The notes beneath the pieces are model-generated. The model was not told the DNA's origin. It saw nothing but the letters and a program-made list of their open reading frames with translations, and did not search any database. Shown here piece after piece: positions 1-5,269 of a stretch of 5,269 nucleotides of DNA. The position numbers and the translations under genes were made by a program. The DNA is from JAWWAH01 sp033721415 (lineage in GTDB: Bacteria > Patescibacteriota > Minisyncoccia > Spechtbacterales > 2-12-FULL-38-22), in contig JAWWAH010000052.1 of assembly GCA_033721415.1 (NCBI GenBank), positions 1 through 5,269 of the forward strand. Direction: 5' to 3'. Positions within the stretch are counted from its first letter, which is position 1, and every line of letters starts with the position of its first letter.

Positions 1-196
1 CTTTATCTTCTCCTGATTCTTTGAATGCATCTATGGCTTGGTCTAGTTCTTCTTTGAGGTCTTTGAGCTCTTGGAGCATTTCTTGAGCTTCCTGTTTTTC
101 AGGAGATGGTTGATCCTCTTGTTCTTCTTGGGGTTCTTGAGGTGTTTCTTGGTCCTCGGATGGGTCTTCTGCTTTTTTGAATGGGTTGAATCGCAT
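1..196 (-). CDS. Acidic Gln/Glu/Pro-rich small protein, N-terminal part (truncated by window edge)
   Basis: The ATG at 196-194 lies one base after the TAA stop (200-198) of the AAA+ ATPase gene, and the frame stays open for 65 codons to the window edge. The visible product begins MRFNPFKKAEDPSEDQ. It continues as a Pro/Gln/Glu low-complexity stretch (about residues 12-34), then a probable amphipathic helix with Leu spacing suited to a coiled coil (about residues 36-60, including MLQELKDLKEELDQAIDAF). No signal peptide, membrane segment or catalytic motif is visible. A weak purine run (AAGAGA) sits about 10 bases upstream of the ATG inside the end of the ATPase gene, so translational coupling to the ATPase is likely. 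I do not recognise the family. By context it could be an adaptor or accessory of the ATPase/VWA pair, which is inference only. The stop lies outside the window. Confidence 0.72.
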   Translation of the reverse strand, partial: MRFNPFKKAEDPSEDQETPQEPQEEQEDQPSPEKQEAQEMLQELKDLKEELDQAIDAFKESGEDK

Positions 197-197
197 A

Positions 198-2435
198 TTA
201 AGCGTCTCTTAAAGCATTTTCCAAGTCATCTATTTCTGTTGCAACACCTTCTCGAAATTCATCCATGTCTGAGATATCACCGAGTTGTTTGAAGTTTACC
301 TCTTCAACCTCCTCTTCTGCTTTAGAGGATTCTTCTTTTTGAACCTTTGGCCATTCATTTCTCTCCGGAATAGGTCCGAAAGCAGCTTCTACAACTTCTC
401 GTGGGTGGAAAAATTCTCCTTCAGGAGGATCGTTTTCGGGCACATCAACATCGAATGAATTAGTATTGCCTCCAGCTCCATAATCCGGACTTTGCTCCCA
501 GCCATCCGATTGGAAAAAGGTAAATCTATCTTTCAAGAGTTGGTATAGATAAGCTCTTTCTTGAGGAACTGTTGATTGCTCTACAAATTCTTTCCATAGA
601 TAATAATCTATTTCACGCTTATACCCCCCTTGCTGCCAAGCGGTAAGTATGTTCTCCAATGAACGTACAGAAAGTACTGATTCTCTAAGAATTGGCTTAA
701 CTCGACGGCTACCTCCTTGTTGTTGAAAATAATATGCATCAGATACTTCTTTCCCAGCAAATATATTTTGTATAATTCTTGCAGCTTGTGCTAAACGCCA
801 CAACTTTTTAAGCGAATCCTTTGGAGCTTCTATGTTCCCGTGTTTATCCATTATGTAAGAAAGTAGCAGAGCATAAAGCTCATTACCCTCTCCGGCCTCT
901 GTTTCAAGCGGGCCTTCTGTTATTTGTGGTAAATAATCATATTCAATTTTATGTAAACGCGACAAGAATGCAGGGTCCATATCCTGCCTACCAACATATT
1001 TATCCTGCCCTTGGTTTAAGTTACCGGTCATTACAACAGAAAATCCTTCTTGCACAACAAGTTCTTCGCCTGAATCTTGTTGAACTCTTATAACATCCCC
1101 GGGCCTACGAGTAAGAATATTATTTAAGCTAATAAGCACTTCGTGGGGTATGGCATTAACCTCATCCACTATTACAGGGCGCCCCTCTTTCATGGCTTGA
1201 TAAACAGGTCCTAAGTAAAATTCTGATATTGTTCCACCTTCAGATTGTTTTAGATATGTTTGAAGTATTCTATCGTGAGCTCTATTTTTATCTTCTTCAG
1301 AAGCATCAGGGTTTTCTTCTACCCACTTTTTAAAGCGCTCCTCAACAGCTTCCACATAAGAACCCACCTCATCAGTATCCAATTTATCTATAGCAAGAGA
1401 CTGATGCCCATATAGCTCCGCTAATGAAGTATGTTTTGATCCGGATATAATTAGTGCATCTTTTTCTATATACTCACGTGCTACATGCATTGCAAGTTCA
1501 GTTTTACCGCTACCAAGGTGGCCATAGAGCATAACAGGAATACCTGCTCTCATGTGTGCTACCATGTCTTCGGCCTGCTCTTTAACATATGGGGTCTCAA
1601 CTATTTTGCCCTCCCGTAAAGCTTTTCTATATTCGCGCAATTCATGTAAATGCAAACCATAGAATGCTTCCGGGCTTGAGTTTAAGAGTTCTTGATATTC
1701 TTTATCTAAAGCATCAAGTTCTTCTCTAATTTCTGCAAGAACTTCATGCTCAACTCCACTAATTTCGTCTTCAATATTATTGAGGATTTCAGCTTCTTCT
1801 TCTATTAACGATGCTCGCTGTTTTTCTATTTTGCGAAGCCTAGATAAAGCTTCTCTTAGATTTTTTGTTTGAAATTCCTCAAGCGCCTCAGCCAAAACAG
1901 ATACATCCTCTACCTCGTCTTCGGCCTCCATTCTCAAGGCTTCTTGCTCGGCATCTTTTCTTGTCTTTAATCTTTTGCTAAGTGTTGTTTTACCTTCTAA
2001 GGTTTCACCTGTGCGTATTTTTGCCTCTTTGCGTTTTTTGGATTGTGCCTTGCCAACTTTTTCTTCTACTCTTTCCCATTCTTCAGCAGATATATCGGAT
2101 CCTGTATGCTCCACTATTTCTCCTACATAGTAACCTTTCGTGGGATCTTCGGGATTGGTGTCTTCCTTAATCTTAACAGAGTAAGGCACGCCCTGAGAGG
2201 GCTTAAGAGACTCTTCGCTTAGCTTAATGGCTTTTCTATTTTTAGAACTACTTCTATAACCTACTATTTCGCCATGTTTATCTTTTTCCGGAATAAAATA
2301 AATATTCGGAATAATAGAATTCTTATCTAATTCCTCTAAAGCTTTGTGCTGATTTGTGATATTACTTATTTCCTTATCGCTGTTATTATTTTCTTTCCTA
2401 ATTATATTTTTTATATTTTTTTCTATATCTGCCAT
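198..2435 (-). CDS. MoxR/CobS-like AAA+ ATPase with N-terminal extension and coiled coil
   Basis: This 745-residue protein is much longer than a typical MoxR or CobS (about 300-350). Residues about 40-115 form a beta-rich small domain of unknown type. Residues about 120-250 are Lys/Glu-rich and likely a long coiled coil. The AAA+ core follows at about 280-610: Walker A GHLGSGKT (305-312), Walker B VIVDEVNAIP (421-430, with D424 and E425), sensor 1 VVMTGN (N472), an arginine-finger candidate R493 in FLSRLHKIEY, and a sensor-2 candidate R591 in LSVRSLENI. The segment FYLGPVYQAM just before Walker B matches the dynein-related/MoxR (AAA_5) pattern. Residues about 350-400 look like a charged helical insertion before it. 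The C-terminal 140 residues are acidic and unassigned. Such ATPases work as hexameric rings with a VWA partner, and the neighbouring gene at 2834-5041 encodes one. The client is unknown. All ATPase motifs are intact. The start at 2435 has no strong Shine-Dalgarno, but a TATAAT box lies about 40 bases upstream. Confidence 0.93.
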   Translation of the reverse strand: MADIEKNIKNIIRKENNNSDKEISNITNQHKALEELDKNSIIPNIYFIPEKDKHGEIVGYRSSSKNRKAIKLSEESLKPSQGVPYSVKIKEDTNPEDPTKGYYVGEIVEHTGSDISAEEWERVEEKVGKAQSKKRKEAKIRTGETLEGKTTLSKRLKTRKDAEQEALRMEAEDEVEDVSVLAEALEEFQTKNLREALSRLRKIEKQRASLIEEEAEILNNIEDEISGVEHEVLAEIREELDALDKEYQELLNSSPEAFYGLHLHELREYRKALREGKIVETPYVKEQAEDMVAHMRAGIPVMLYGHLGSGKTELAMHVAREYIEKDALIISGSKHTSLAELYGHQSLAIDKLDTDEVGSYVEAVEERFKKWVEENPDASEEDKNRAHDRILQTYLKQSEGGTISEFYLGPVYQAMKEGRPVIVDEVNAIPHEVLISLNNILTRRPGDVIRVQQDSGEELVVQEGFSVVMTGNLNQGQDKYVGRQDMDPAFLSRLHKIEYDYLPQITEGPLETEAGEGNELYALLLSYIMDKHGNIEAPKDSLKKLWRLAQAARIIQNIFAGKEVSDAYYFQQQGGSRRVKPILRESVLSVRSLENILTAWQQGGYKREIDYYLWKEFVEQSTVPQERAYLYQLLKDRFTFFQSDGWEQSPDYGAGGNTNSFDVDVPENDPPEGEFFHPREVVEAAFGPIPERNEWPKVQKEESSKAEEEVEEVNFKQLGDISDMDEFREGVATEIDDLENALRDA

Positions 2436-2473
2436 ATTGATATTATTTCTTACTTTATTTTATTTAAATTCTT

Positions 2474-2502
2474 ATTATAATACTAACATAAAATATTTAA
2501 AA
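2474..2502 (-). promoter_or_regulatory. Candidate sigma70-type promoter of the AAA+ ATPase gene
   Basis: On the minus strand a perfect -10 hexamer TATAAT occupies 2479-2474. The best -35 at about 17 bp spacing is poor (TTTTAA, 2502-2497). Transcription would start near 2467 and leave a leader of about 30 bases before the ATG at 2435. The surroundings are extremely AT-rich, so a chance match is possible. If real, the ATPase gene and the small gene after it form a unit separate from the VWA gene, divergent from the plus-strand RNA. Confidence 0.4.
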
Positions 2503-2541
2503 AAATAGGTTTAATTTGTAATATTTGCCTATAGAGCTTAG

Positions 2542-2570
2542 TTGACAATTAGTAATTATTATGTTAATAT
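2542..2570 (+). promoter_or_regulatory. Strong sigma70-type promoter on the plus strand
   Basis: A consensus -35 TTGACA (2542-2547) is followed by exactly 17 bp and then a -10 TAATAT (2565-2570), which matches 4 of 6 positions of TATAAT. The -10 is preceded by TGT (2562-2564), an extended -10 element. Predicted transcription start is near 2576-2577. No protein gene lies downstream on this strand. A structured region and an intrinsic terminator do, so this promoter most likely drives a noncoding RNA. Confidence 0.78.
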
Positions 2571-2648
2571 ATGAGCATAGTAGACGTTTAGAGCGAAATA
2601 GTTGTTTCGCTAAATCGTCTCTGCTAGTACCTACTCAAGAAAAAGAAC

Positions 2649-2692
2649 AAAAAACTATTGGTATCTACGCCTTTTTTGAGGCATAGATACCA
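2649..2692 (-). terminator. Possible minus-strand terminator after the VWA gene
   Basis: Read on the minus strand, the P2 hairpin (2692-2659; a 9-bp stem, one mismatch, then 4 bp) is followed after four bases (ATAG) by six T (2654-2649) and soon by a further T-rich stretch. It lies about 140 bases beyond the VWA stop codon and could end that transcript. The gap between stem and T tract makes it a weak terminator, and the same hairpin is explained as part of the plus-strand RNA. Confidence 0.3.
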
Positions 2693-2705
2693 CGGGCAAA
2701 GCGGA

Positions 2706-2737
2706 GTTAGCCACACTCTCTCGGGTTAGCCACACTC
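2706..2737 (+). repeat. Two 13-bp direct repeats forming twin hairpins
   Basis: GTTAGCCACACTC occurs at 2706-2718 and again at 2725-2737, 19 bp apart. Each copy supplies the loop UAGCCAC and the 3' arm of a 5-bp hairpin. The 5' arms differ (GGAGU and CGGGU), but both still pair with their 3' arms (ACUCU and ACUCG) when G-U pairs are allowed. Differences that keep pairing, with loops that stay identical, suggest that both the stems and the loop sequence matter. Confidence 0.75.
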
Positions 2738-2810
2738 GTTAAGCTTTTGCCACAGAGTTACTCGGTAACTATCCAATTAGGATAGTTACTCGAGAACTCC
2801 AGCACACACC

Positions 2811-2835
2811 ACCCGCGCTTTGCGCGGGTTTTTTT
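2811..2835 (+). terminator. Intrinsic terminator of the plus-strand RNA
   Basis: A perfect 8-bp GC-rich stem, ACCCGCGC (2811-2818) with GCGCGGGT (2822-2829), closed by loop TTT, runs into seven T (2829-2835). On the minus strand no T tract follows the hairpin, so it serves plus-strand transcription only. Its T tract overlaps the minus-strand TAA stop of the VWA gene (2836-2834). Confidence 0.9.
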
Positions 2836-5041
2836 ATGCACGCACATCTTTTAAGTACTGTTTTAGAAGCTCTGTTACTACGGGTAAAAGCTCTTCTATG
2901 TTTTCCCCTATAGCTCCTCCCCTATTTTCTGTAACACCTTGGTTCCAAACTTGTGAAAAACTAGTACTTTCAGTCCATGAAATATCTCCTATTTGAATTG
3001 CCCTAATTATAACCCCCTTGTCATCTAAGCTGTCTACGACTTGCCGAGATGCTCTAGGATCTGAAGAACCACCATCAGTAACTTCTAATACAATTTCCAT
3101 CAGCTTGCCGTTTTTTATATCCTCTAAATCTTTTTCGGATAAAGATTTTTCTATTTCTCTAAGAGCGGTGTAATCATGTGTTGAACCCATACTTTCTCTT
3201 AATTTAGTGAATACACTTACTATCTCTACTTGTTCTTCATCTATGTTGGTTTCTTCTCTGAATTTTTTTATACGTTCTGCGTAATCACCAAAAACCCAAG
3301 CCTCTGTATCTACTTCCAGTTCAGATTTTGTTTCTGAACGGGTCATATTTAAGTAGGTATTAAACTCCCTCAAGGAAGAAAGAACCAACACAATGCACTG
3401 CTCTAACACATGGCGCTTTTCATAATCCATTGACCCTGACAAATCACCGACAAGACGCACCCTTATTCTTTCGGGTTTGCGTATTTCTGTCTCTTTATCA
3501 ACTTGGCGTTTCATGGTGCGAGTATCTTCAAATTCGCCTTCTTGTAGTTTCGGCCATTCATCTATAACTTTTTGCATATCTAATTCTATTCCTGTTTTGA
3601 AATGGCCCTCTAAATCCCGCCTTCTTTCCACACTTGATCCATATATTATGTGTTGCCATAACTCTGCAAGCTCATCGAGATAAGCTGCTATCTCTTGTTC
3701 TATGTGTCTAAATCTTCGCATATCACTCATACTAACGTCATTTTTTTCAGCCCAATCCTTATCCATCTTTTTTTGTACTTCATTTGCTTTCTCTTCTGCG
3801 GTTTTTGCATCTTCCTCTTCGAGTTCTTCCTCTTTTTTCTTCTCCTCTTGGTATTTTTCTCTAAAATCATTCATTTTGTGTGGATCAAGTTGGTCGGGGC
3901 TTTTTTCTTTATATTCTCTGTAATCTGCATCAAAAGGATTACCATTTGGAACACCACCCTCTTCAGGCTCAGCATCACCGCTTTCCGGCAATCCATCGCC
4001 ACTCTCACCTCCGGATCCTCCTTCTCCACCCTGACCACCTTCCGATTGCTCTATGATTTCCGGCTCCCATTCTTCTAAATCTTTCATTAGTAGTTCCTCG
4101 AATAATGGTTCTATTGTATTTCTAATCACTACATCTCTTTGCCCAACAGTGGTATCGCGACCACTGCGAGGCGTAATAAATATATCTATTATCTCTTTGG
4201 GAGTATATTCTTTGCCTTGAAATTTAATTTTTGTGTTCAGTGCCTCTTCAACATCCGGACTTAACTGGAGCTCTTCACCGGGAACCATTTCGTTACGCAA
4301 TAAGGCATACACAAACTGTAGGTGCCGTTGTGTTTTAGTATAATCTGTTGCGTCAAATAATTTTTCCTTATATAGGCGCTCGGCTTCTTCTCCTCCTTTT
4401 TCTTCTGGCTCATAGTTTACAGCTCTTCGAGCAAGATGCTTGTTAACATAAATATCATTCATAATATTCCAAAAAGTATGGTGAATTTGATGTGCACCTT
4501 GCTCTGCACGATTTAATGTCTTGTCCGGATCATTTGGGCTTATGGGTTTTTGTTTTTTTATTTTTTCTACCAATTCTGGATCGGATTTACCATATTTATC
4601 TTCCCATTTTTCTAATATAATCTCCCCTGTCTTCTTTGCATTTTCAAAAACATGGTCATGTTGTTTTTCCATTGCCTCTGGATCCTCTACCATGTCGCGG
4701 AAGTGCGAAAGTTCATGTAGCACTGCCCACAGAAGTTGATCCTTAGAATAACCCTGCTCAAAAAACCAACGAGCAGCAAGATGTACTGTACCGCTTTCAT
4801 AATCTATATAAAACGTAGGAGCTTGCGTGAATTCAAACTTAAGCGAAACATCTTTTGCAAATGTAATAAAAAATCTCCTATAGGAATCTAAAAACTCCTG
4901 AGCTTCCTCTATAAACTCTTTAAGCTTTTTTTCTACCTCTTCTTCGCTCATATCTTCTTTGGGCTCAGGTAATTCAAGTGAAGCTCTGTGCTCTTCTATG
5001 TCTTCGTCTCTATTTAGTTTTTGCTTTTCAGGATCAAACAT
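2834..5041 (-). CDS. VWA-domain protein with N-terminal HExxH metallopeptidase-like domain
   Basis: This is a 735-residue, probably cytoplasmic protein with no signal peptide or membrane helix. Residues about 30-320 form a metallopeptidase-like domain. HELSH (109-113) has the zinc-binding HExxH pattern, and WNIMNDIYVN (191-200) resembles the N-x-x-x-D segment of the DUF2201 N-terminal type, making D196 a candidate third metal ligand. A low-complexity Gly/Ser/Glu linker (about 333-365) and a highly charged helical stretch (about 385-435) follow. The C-terminal VWA domain (about 520-735) has a complete MIDAS: D533, S535 and S537 in DLSGSM, T621 in the GST loop, and D656 in EVTDGGSSDP. The order acidic linker then VWA recalls CobT and BchD, whose partners are AAA+ rings, and the gene at 198-2435 encodes such a ring. 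It probably couples client binding to that ATPase. Whether the HExxH domain cleaves anything is unknown. The ATG at 5041 lies 20 bases after the WG-repeat gene stop, with no clear Shine-Dalgarno, so it is probably cotranscribed with that gene. The stop is TAA at 2836-2834. Confidence 0.92.
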   Translation of the reverse strand: MFDPEKQKLNRDEDIEEHRASLELPEPKEDMSEEEVEKKLKEFIEEAQEFLDSYRRFFITFAKDVSLKFEFTQAPTFYIDYESGTVHLAARWFFEQGYSKDQLLWAVLHELSHFRDMVEDPEAMEKQHDHVFENAKKTGEIILEKWEDKYGKSDPELVEKIKKQKPISPNDPDKTLNRAEQGAHQIHHTFWNIMNDIYVNKHLARRAVNYEPEEKGGEEAERLYKEKLFDATDYTKTQRHLQFVYALLRNEMVPGEELQLSPDVEEALNTKIKFQGKEYTPKEIIDIFITPRSGRDTTVGQRDVVIRNTIEPLFEELLMKDLEEWEPEIIEQSEGGQGGEGGSGGESGDGLPESGDAEPEEGGVPNGNPFDADYREYKEKSPDQLDPHKMNDFREKYQEEKKKEEELEEEDAKTAEEKANEVQKKMDKDWAEKNDVSMSDMRRFRHIEQEIAAYLDELAELWQHIIYGSSVERRRDLEGHFKTGIELDMQKVIDEWPKLQEGEFEDTRTMKRQVDKETEIRKPERIRVRLVGDLSGSMDYEKRHVLEQCIVLVLSSLREFNTYLNMTRSETKSELEVDTEAWVFGDYAERIKKFREETNIDEEQVEIVSVFTKLRESMGSTHDYTALREIEKSLSEKDLEDIKNGKLMEIVLEVTDGGSSDPRASRQVVDSLDDKGVIIRAIQIGDISWTESTSFSQVWNQGVTENRGGAIGENIEELLPVVTELLKQYLKDVRA

Positions 5042-5061
5042 ATACTTATTAAAACATATAT

Positions 5062-5269
5062 TTAAAATATTTTGTTACCTTTGCGGTCTATGAAGAACCA
5101 TTCGTCATCTTTTACTACACGAGCAAGGCCTTCATGGAAAGATTCTGCTGAATCATATGTTTCATCAGAGATTCTATCTCCATTTTTGTCTATGAAGAAC
5201 CATTCGTCATCTTTTTTTACACGAGCAAGGCCTTCTTGGAAAGAACGTGCATCATCATATGTTTCATCA
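5062..5269 (-). CDS. WG-repeat protein, C-terminal part (truncated by window edge)
   Basis: The last 68 codons of a gene entering from the right edge end with TAA at 5064-5062. They consist of exactly two 34-residue units. Each reads DETYD, then a variable stretch, then SF-x-EGLARV, then KDDEWFFID, then G and I. This is the pattern of WG (beta) repeats, in which YDxAxxFxEGLAxV is followed by a Trp and a FID-x-x-G turn. Here the residue after Trp is Phe rather than Gly. WG repeats probably form a beta-rich scaffold for protein binding, though their roles are poorly known. Any N-terminal signal, anchor or further repeats lie outside the window. The stop is 20 bp from the VWA gene start, so the two genes are probably in one operon and the protein may be a partner of, or accessory to, the AAA+/VWA system. 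Confidence 0.85.
   Translation of the reverse strand, partial: DETYDDARSFQEGLARVKKDDEWFFIDKNGDRISDETYDSAESFHEGLARVVKDDEWFFIDRKGNKIF
5065..5268 (-). repeat. Two tandem 102-bp coding repeats (34-residue WG units)
   Basis: Unit 1 spans 5268-5167 and unit 2 spans 5166-5065. The proteins match at 25 of 34 positions, and long stretches of DNA are identical, including the part encoding DDEWFFID (e.g. TGGTTCTTCATAGAC in both). The period is exactly 102 bp. The DNA similarity suggests recent duplication or gene conversion. More units probably lie beyond the window edge. Confidence 0.88.

Larger units (their letters stand above)
2577..2835 (+). ncRNA. Structured noncoding RNA of about 260 nt, class not recognised
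   Basis: The element runs from the plus-strand promoter (start near 2577) to the T tract of an intrinsic terminator (2829-2835). Helices found by hand: P1, 2582-2586/2616-2620, 2587-2590/2611-2614 and 2593-2598/2605-2610, with small bulges and loop UAGUUG. P2, 2659-2667/2684-2692 plus 2669-2672/2679-2682, with one C/A mismatch. P3, 2695-2702/2743-2751 with one bulged U, enclosing two 5-bp hairpins P3a (2703-2719) and P3b (2722-2738), which share the loop UAGCCAC. P4, 2755-2799, 19 bp with one bulge on each side and loop AAUUA. P5, the terminator. An A-rich single-stranded linker lies at 2636-2658. The P1 loop UAGUU (2599-2603) is complementary to AACUA (2653-2657) in that linker, a possible pseudoknot. 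The structure lacks the hallmark sequences of tmRNA, RNase P RNA, SRP RNA, 6S RNA and T-box leaders as I know them. With no gene after the terminator it looks like a free-standing sRNA rather than a riboswitch. Its function is unknown. Confidence 0.72.

Noticed and set aside
71..292. Plus-strand frame of 73 codons resembling a hydrophobic membrane peptide
   Set aside because: It is antisense to the acidic small protein and the acidic end of the ATPase. Complements of Glu/Gln-rich codons read as Phe/Leu. No promoter or ribosome binding site was seen.
2561..2686. A 41-codon plus-strand frame beginning ATG at 2561 and ending TAG at 2686
   Set aside because: Its ATG lies between the -35 and -10 boxes of the promoter, upstream of the predicted transcript start, with no Shine-Dalgarno. 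The sequence it covers is explained better by the P1 and P2 hairpins.
2706..2737. The two direct repeats as a tiny CRISPR array or a phage attachment site
   Set aside because: There are only two copies of 13 bp with a 6-bp spacer, no cas genes and no integrase. The repeats are accounted for by twin RNA hairpins.
2577..2835. tmRNA, RNase P RNA, 6S RNA, SRP RNA or T-box leader
   Set aside because: No tRNA-like acceptor end or CCA, none of the conserved RNase P or SRP sequences, no single long rod with a central bubble as in 6S RNA, and no T-box sequence or downstream gene on the plus strand.
3695..4078. Plus-strand open frame of 127 codons rich in Phe, Ser and Leu
   Set aside because: It is the complement of the Glu/Lys-rich linker of the VWA protein. 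Its hydrophobic composition is a by-product of that low-complexity region, and it lies wholly inside a well-supported gene.
198..5041. Cobaltochelatase or magnesium chelatase subunits (CobS/CobT, BchI/BchD)
   Set aside because: The domain types are similar, but no large chelatase subunit is visible, both proteins have unusual extra domains, and the HExxH domain is not part of those enzymes. A generic AAA+/VWA pair is the safer call.

Overview
The window is a low-GC bacterial segment whose protein-coding genes all lie on the minus strand. Reading in that direction (high to low coordinates) they are: the end of a WG-type repeat protein (5062-5269, cut by the window edge); a 735-residue protein with an N-terminal HExxH metallopeptidase-like domain, an acidic/Gly-rich linker and a C-terminal von Willebrand A (VWA) domain (2834-5041); a 398-bp gap without a protein gene (2436-2833); a 745-residue MoxR/CobS-like AAA+ ATPase (198-2435); and the start of a very acidic, Gln/Glu/Pro-rich small protein (1-196, cut by the window edge).

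The two large proteins look like an AAA+/VWA partner pair of the MoxR-VWA and CobS-CobT type. In such pairs an ATPase ring and a MIDAS-bearing VWA protein act together to remodel, activate or load a cofactor into a client. The HExxH domain resembles the metallopeptidase-like domain found N-terminal to some VWA-like domains (DUF2201 type). The client is not identifiable here. No cobaltochelatase large subunit, methanol or CO dehydrogenase, or gas-vesicle gene is visible. The acidic peptide one base after the ATPase stop is probably translated with it.

The most striking part is the gap. On the plus strand, opposite to every gene, it holds a strong sigma70-type promoter (TTGACA, 17 bp, TGT-TAATAT), then about 240 bases rich in helices, then a textbook intrinsic terminator whose T tract runs into the stop codon of the VWA gene. 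I read this as an independent structured noncoding RNA of about 260 nt (about 2577-2835). It has at least five hairpin elements, a three-way junction with two tandem hairpins carrying the same 7-nt loop UAGCCAC, and a possible 5-bp pseudoknot. I do not recognise it as tmRNA, RNase P RNA, SRP RNA, 6S RNA, a T-box or any other class I know.

Organism: AT-rich DNA, weak Shine-Dalgarno sequences, Lys/Glu-rich proteins and a MoxR-VWA pair beside a WG-repeat protein would suit a Candidate Phyla Radiation (Patescibacteria) genome, but this is only a guess and a large phage cannot be ruled out. TGA is not needed as a sense codon: both long frames are open under the standard code.
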